A stretch of 64,000 nt of DNA, from positions 609,910-673,909 of the forward strand of contig NZ_JAHSPG010000018.1 in NCBI RefSeq assembly GCF_019130065.1, in the 5' to 3' direction. Origin of the DNA: Pinibacter aurantiacus. GTDB lineage: Bacteria > Bacteroidota > Bacteroidia > Chitinophagales > Chitinophagaceae. A program made the position numbers and the translations under genes. Position 1 is the first letter of the stretch. Each line of letters opens with the position of its first letter. Below the pieces are notes generated by a model, which saw only the letters and a list, made by a program, of their open reading frames with translations, had not been told where the DNA came from and did no database searches. Positions 61,828 through 64,000 of this stretch are shown here, piece after piece.

Positions 61828-63711
61828 ATGAAATTAGTTCGCTACGGAAAAAGAGCATTACAGGCATTGTTGCTGATGACATTGATGTCATCGGGACGTG
61901 ATGCCATAGCACAAAAACCAACACATACATTCTCGATCGGAGATTCAACATTTTTACTCGATGGAAAACCGTTTCAACTGATTTCAGGTGAAATTCACTA
62001 TCCGCGTGTGCCACGTGAAGCATGGCGCCAGAGAATGAAAATGGCAAAGGCAATGGGATTGAATACAATCGGCACGTATGTTTTCTGGAACGTGCATGAA
62101 CCGCAAAAAGGACAATACGATTTTAAAGGCAATAACGATATTGGCGAATTTGTACAAATGGCGCAGGAAGAAGGATTGTGGGTGGTATTGCGCCCGAGCC
62201 CGTATGTGTGTGCGGAGTGGGAATTTGGCGGTTATCCTTATTGGTTGCAAAATGAAAAAGGATTGGTGGTACGAAGCAAGAATCCGCAATACCTGCAAGC
62301 ATATAGAAACTACATCATGCAAGTAGGCAAGCAATTGCAACCGCATTTGATAACGCACGGCGGCAACATTATTCTTGTGCAGGTAGAGAATGAATACGGT
62401 TCTTACGCGGCAGACAAAGAATATCTGAACATCAATAAAAAGATGTTCCAGGATGCGGGTTTTGATTGTGACCTCTACACTTGCGATCCGGCGAAAGATG
62501 TTGCAAAAGGCAATCTTCCGGGATTAATGCCAGCAGTGAACGGCCTTGACGATCCTGCGCAAATAAAGGCACTGGTAAGAAAATACAACGACGGCAAAGG
62601 ACCTTTCTATGTGGCTGAATGGTATCCCGCATGGTTTGACTGGTGGGGACAAGTGCATCACACGGTCGCTGCGGAAGATTATGCAGGCAAACTCGACACG
62701 ATGCTTGCAGGAGGCATTTCCATTAACATGTATATGTTTCATGGAGGCACTTCCCGCGACTTCATGAACGGCGCGAATTGCTACGACACTTCTTTCTACG
62801 AACCGCAAACAAGCAGCTACGACTACGATGCACCACTTGATGAAGCGGGCAATGCAACAAGAAAATTCATGATCTTCAGACAAGCGATTCAAAAGAATTT
62901 ACCAGCCGGTCAAACATTGCCTGATGTGCCTGCCGCGAAACCAACCATCACATTACCATCGATACAATTTACGCTGTCAACAAATGTTTTTTCCATTTTG
63001 CCTGCGGGAAAACAGGCCGCCACACCTCTTACATTCGAAGCGCTGAAGCAGCCTTATGGTTTTGTGTTGTATCGCACCAAACAAAAAGGTGGAACGAAAG
63101 GTATGTTGTCTGTAAAAGAGTTGCGCGATTATGGAATCGTATTCGTAAATGGTAAAAGAGTAGGGGTCCTCGACAGACGATTAAAGCAAGATAGCTTGGA
63201 AGTCTCACTACCAGCGGGCGTTGTAACCATTGACATCCTCGTTGAAAACATGGGCCGCATCAACTTCGGGCCTAATCTTTTGAAGAATAACAAAGGCATT
63301 ACTTCGCATGTTGCTTTGAATGGGAAAGAGTTGAAAGGCTGGACGATGTATTCATTGCCATTTCAAAACGTAGACAATATTTCTTTTGCGCAAAAACAAA
63401 ATGCAACCGCATCACCGGTCGTAAAGAAAGCAACTTTTGATCTTGCTACCACCGGTGACACTTACCTCGACATGCGTGACTGGGGCAAAGGCTCTGTATG
63501 GATAAACGGCCACAACCTCGGTCGTTACTGGTCCATAGGCCCGCAACAAACATTGTATGTGCCGGTTGAGTGGTTAAAGAAAGGCAAAAATGAAATTGTA
63601 GTGCTGGAACTATTAAAACCTGATCAGGAAAATCTACAAAGCTTAGATAAACCGATTTTAAGTGAATTGAGACCTGTGGGGTCTGATCTTTCAAGCACAA
63701 GCAAGCAGTAG
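61828..63711 (+). CDS. Secreted GH35 beta-galactosidase
   Basis: A 627-residue protein with a signal peptide (LLLMTLMSSGRDAIAQ). GH35 barrel: GEIHYPRVPREAWRQRMKMAKAMGLNT, FWNVHEPQKG, AEWEFGGYPYWLQ; acid/base Glu189 in VENEYGSYA and nucleophile Glu264 in VAEWYPAWFDWWG. The C-terminal beta-domains (LVENMGRINFGPNLL, DMRDWGKGSVWINGHNLGRYWSIGPQQTLYVP) are complete. It is shorter than the other GH35 enzyme at 1106-3445 and has no discoidin domain. Last gene of the PUL operon, beginning nine bases after the GH2 stop, and followed by a good terminator. Its role is release of terminal beta-galactose. Confidence 0.93.
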   Translation: MKLVRYGKRALQALLLMTLMSSGRDAIAQKPTHTFSIGDSTFLLDGKPFQLISGEIHYPRVPREAWRQRMKMAKAMGLNTIGTYVFWNVHEPQKGQYDFKGNNDIGEFVQMAQEEGLWVVLRPSPYVCAEWEFGGYPYWLQNEKGLVVRSKNPQYLQAYRNYIMQVGKQLQPHLITHGGNIILVQVENEYGSYAADKEYLNINKKMFQDAGFDCDLYTCDPAKDVAKGNLPGLMPAVNGLDDPAQIKALVRKYNDGKGPFYVAEWYPAWFDWWGQVHHTVAAEDYAGKLDTMLAGGISINMYMFHGGTSRDFMNGANCYDTSFYEPQTSSYDYDAPLDEAGNATRKFMIFRQAIQKNLPAGQTLPDVPAAKPTITLPSIQFTLSTNVFSILPAGKQAATPLTFEALKQPYGFVLYRTKQKGGTKGMLSVKELRDYGIVFVNGKRVGVLDRRLKQDSLEVSLPAGVVTIDILVENMGRINFGPNLLKNNKGITSHVALNGKELKGWTMYSLPFQNVDNISFAQKQNATASPVVKKATFDLATTGDTYLDMRDWGKGSVWINGHNLGRYWSIGPQQTLYVPVEWLKKGKNEIVVLELLKPDQENLQSLDKPILSELRPVGSDLSSTSKQ

Positions 63712-63724
63712 AGGGTTTATAGTT

Positions 63725-63770
63725 GAATGCAGTTCCGTATTGAAAGATATTGGAGCTGCATTCTTGTTTT
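63725..63770 (+). terminator. Terminator of the PUL operon
   Basis: GAATGCAGTTCC pairs with GGAGCTGCATTC (one G-T wobble) around 15 bases, then TTGTTTTT. It begins 14 bases after the GH35 stop. Confidence 0.82.
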
Positions 63771-63796
63771 TGATCTCTTCTTAAATGCAAGATATT

Positions 63797-63912
63797 AAAC
63801 CGCAAAGCACGCAAAGAAGTTGGCTGTGAAATTGGTAGCAAGTAAGTTCCAAAGACGCAAAGGAAAGAAGGATGCACGCATCGTCGAAACCCTTTCCTTA
63901 CTTTGCGCTCTC
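63797..63912. repeat. Degenerate GCAAAG/CTTTGC words at the window end
   Basis: CCGCAAAGCACGCAAAGAAG (63800-63819) and ACGCAAAGGAAAG (63855-63867) are answered only by CCTTTCC and CTTTGCGC (63890-63908). A decayed relative of the 57658-57790 repeat. Confidence 0.55.
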
Positions 63913-64000
63913 GTGAGCTACATAATGTTTTGAAGTATATTCTTTGTGTATTCTAAGACTCATAAACTGCCAAAAAATGTTTTTAGGCGGCTTGTAAATA

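Noticed and set aside
1..64000. tRNA, rRNA or riboswitch genes
   Set aside because: No cloverleaf, rRNA core or recognised riboswitch motif was noticed; a covariance-model search was not possible, so absence is not proven.

Overview
The window looks like a chromosomal segment of a Bacteroidota bacterium, most likely a Chitinophagaceae-type glycan degrader. Evidence: a SusC/SusD pair behind a hybrid two-component regulator, many secreted glycoside hydrolases, a giant protein with a C-terminal type IX secretion sorting domain, TAnnTTTG-type promoters, and intergenic spacers full of word-like inverted repeats. No rRNA, tRNA, CRISPR, phage gene or transposase was seen. The family placement is inference.

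Layout. 1-8361: tail of a glycan locus on the plus strand, with GH95 (5' truncated), GH35, GH43 and GH2 enzymes; its SusC/D genes, if any, lie upstream. 8543-11257: a lipoprotein and a CPA2-type cation/proton antiporter. 11502-23382: a PL10 pectate lyase, a Crp-type regulator with an NAD(P)-binding protein, a DUF6807/PmoA-like protein, an esterase, a peptidase E-like protein, a DUF72 protein, two predicted beta-barrel proteins, an AraC/DoxX/cupin group and a YjdM zinc-ribbon protein. 23641-30330: a TIGR03118-type lipoprotein facing a 1777-residue cell-surface protein. 30584-39448: a flavin reductase, then an unusual group made of a 1178-residue PKD-containing protein, a 189-residue protein, a geranylgeranyl-reductase-like flavoprotein, a short-chain polyprenyl synthase and two small proteins of unknown function. 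39800-47977: housekeeping and stress-type genes (PhzF, DinB-like, alpha/beta hydrolase, HAD, VOC, DUF4253, ABM, ECF sigma factor with a DoxX-like protein). 48264-63711: a complete polysaccharide utilization locus in the order HTCS, susC, susD, GH30, GH2, GH35.

How the genes fit together. The last locus reads as a sensor that detects an imported oligosaccharide, a SusCD importer, and three exo/endo enzymes. GH30 (beta-1,6-galactanase-like), GH2 and GH35 together point to a beta-galactan such as the side chains of type II arabinogalactan. GH43, GH35, GH2, GH95 and PL10 at the left end fit debranching of arabinose-, galactose- and fucose-decorated pectic material.

The two most unusual signals are the isoprenoid-type cluster at 31348-39448, which joins prenyl-chain synthesis and reduction to proteins of unknown function, and the intergenic inverted repeats. 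The repeats fall into more than ten sequence families. They are often nested one inside another, and in several cases they carry the stop codon of the preceding gene or touch the start codon of the next.
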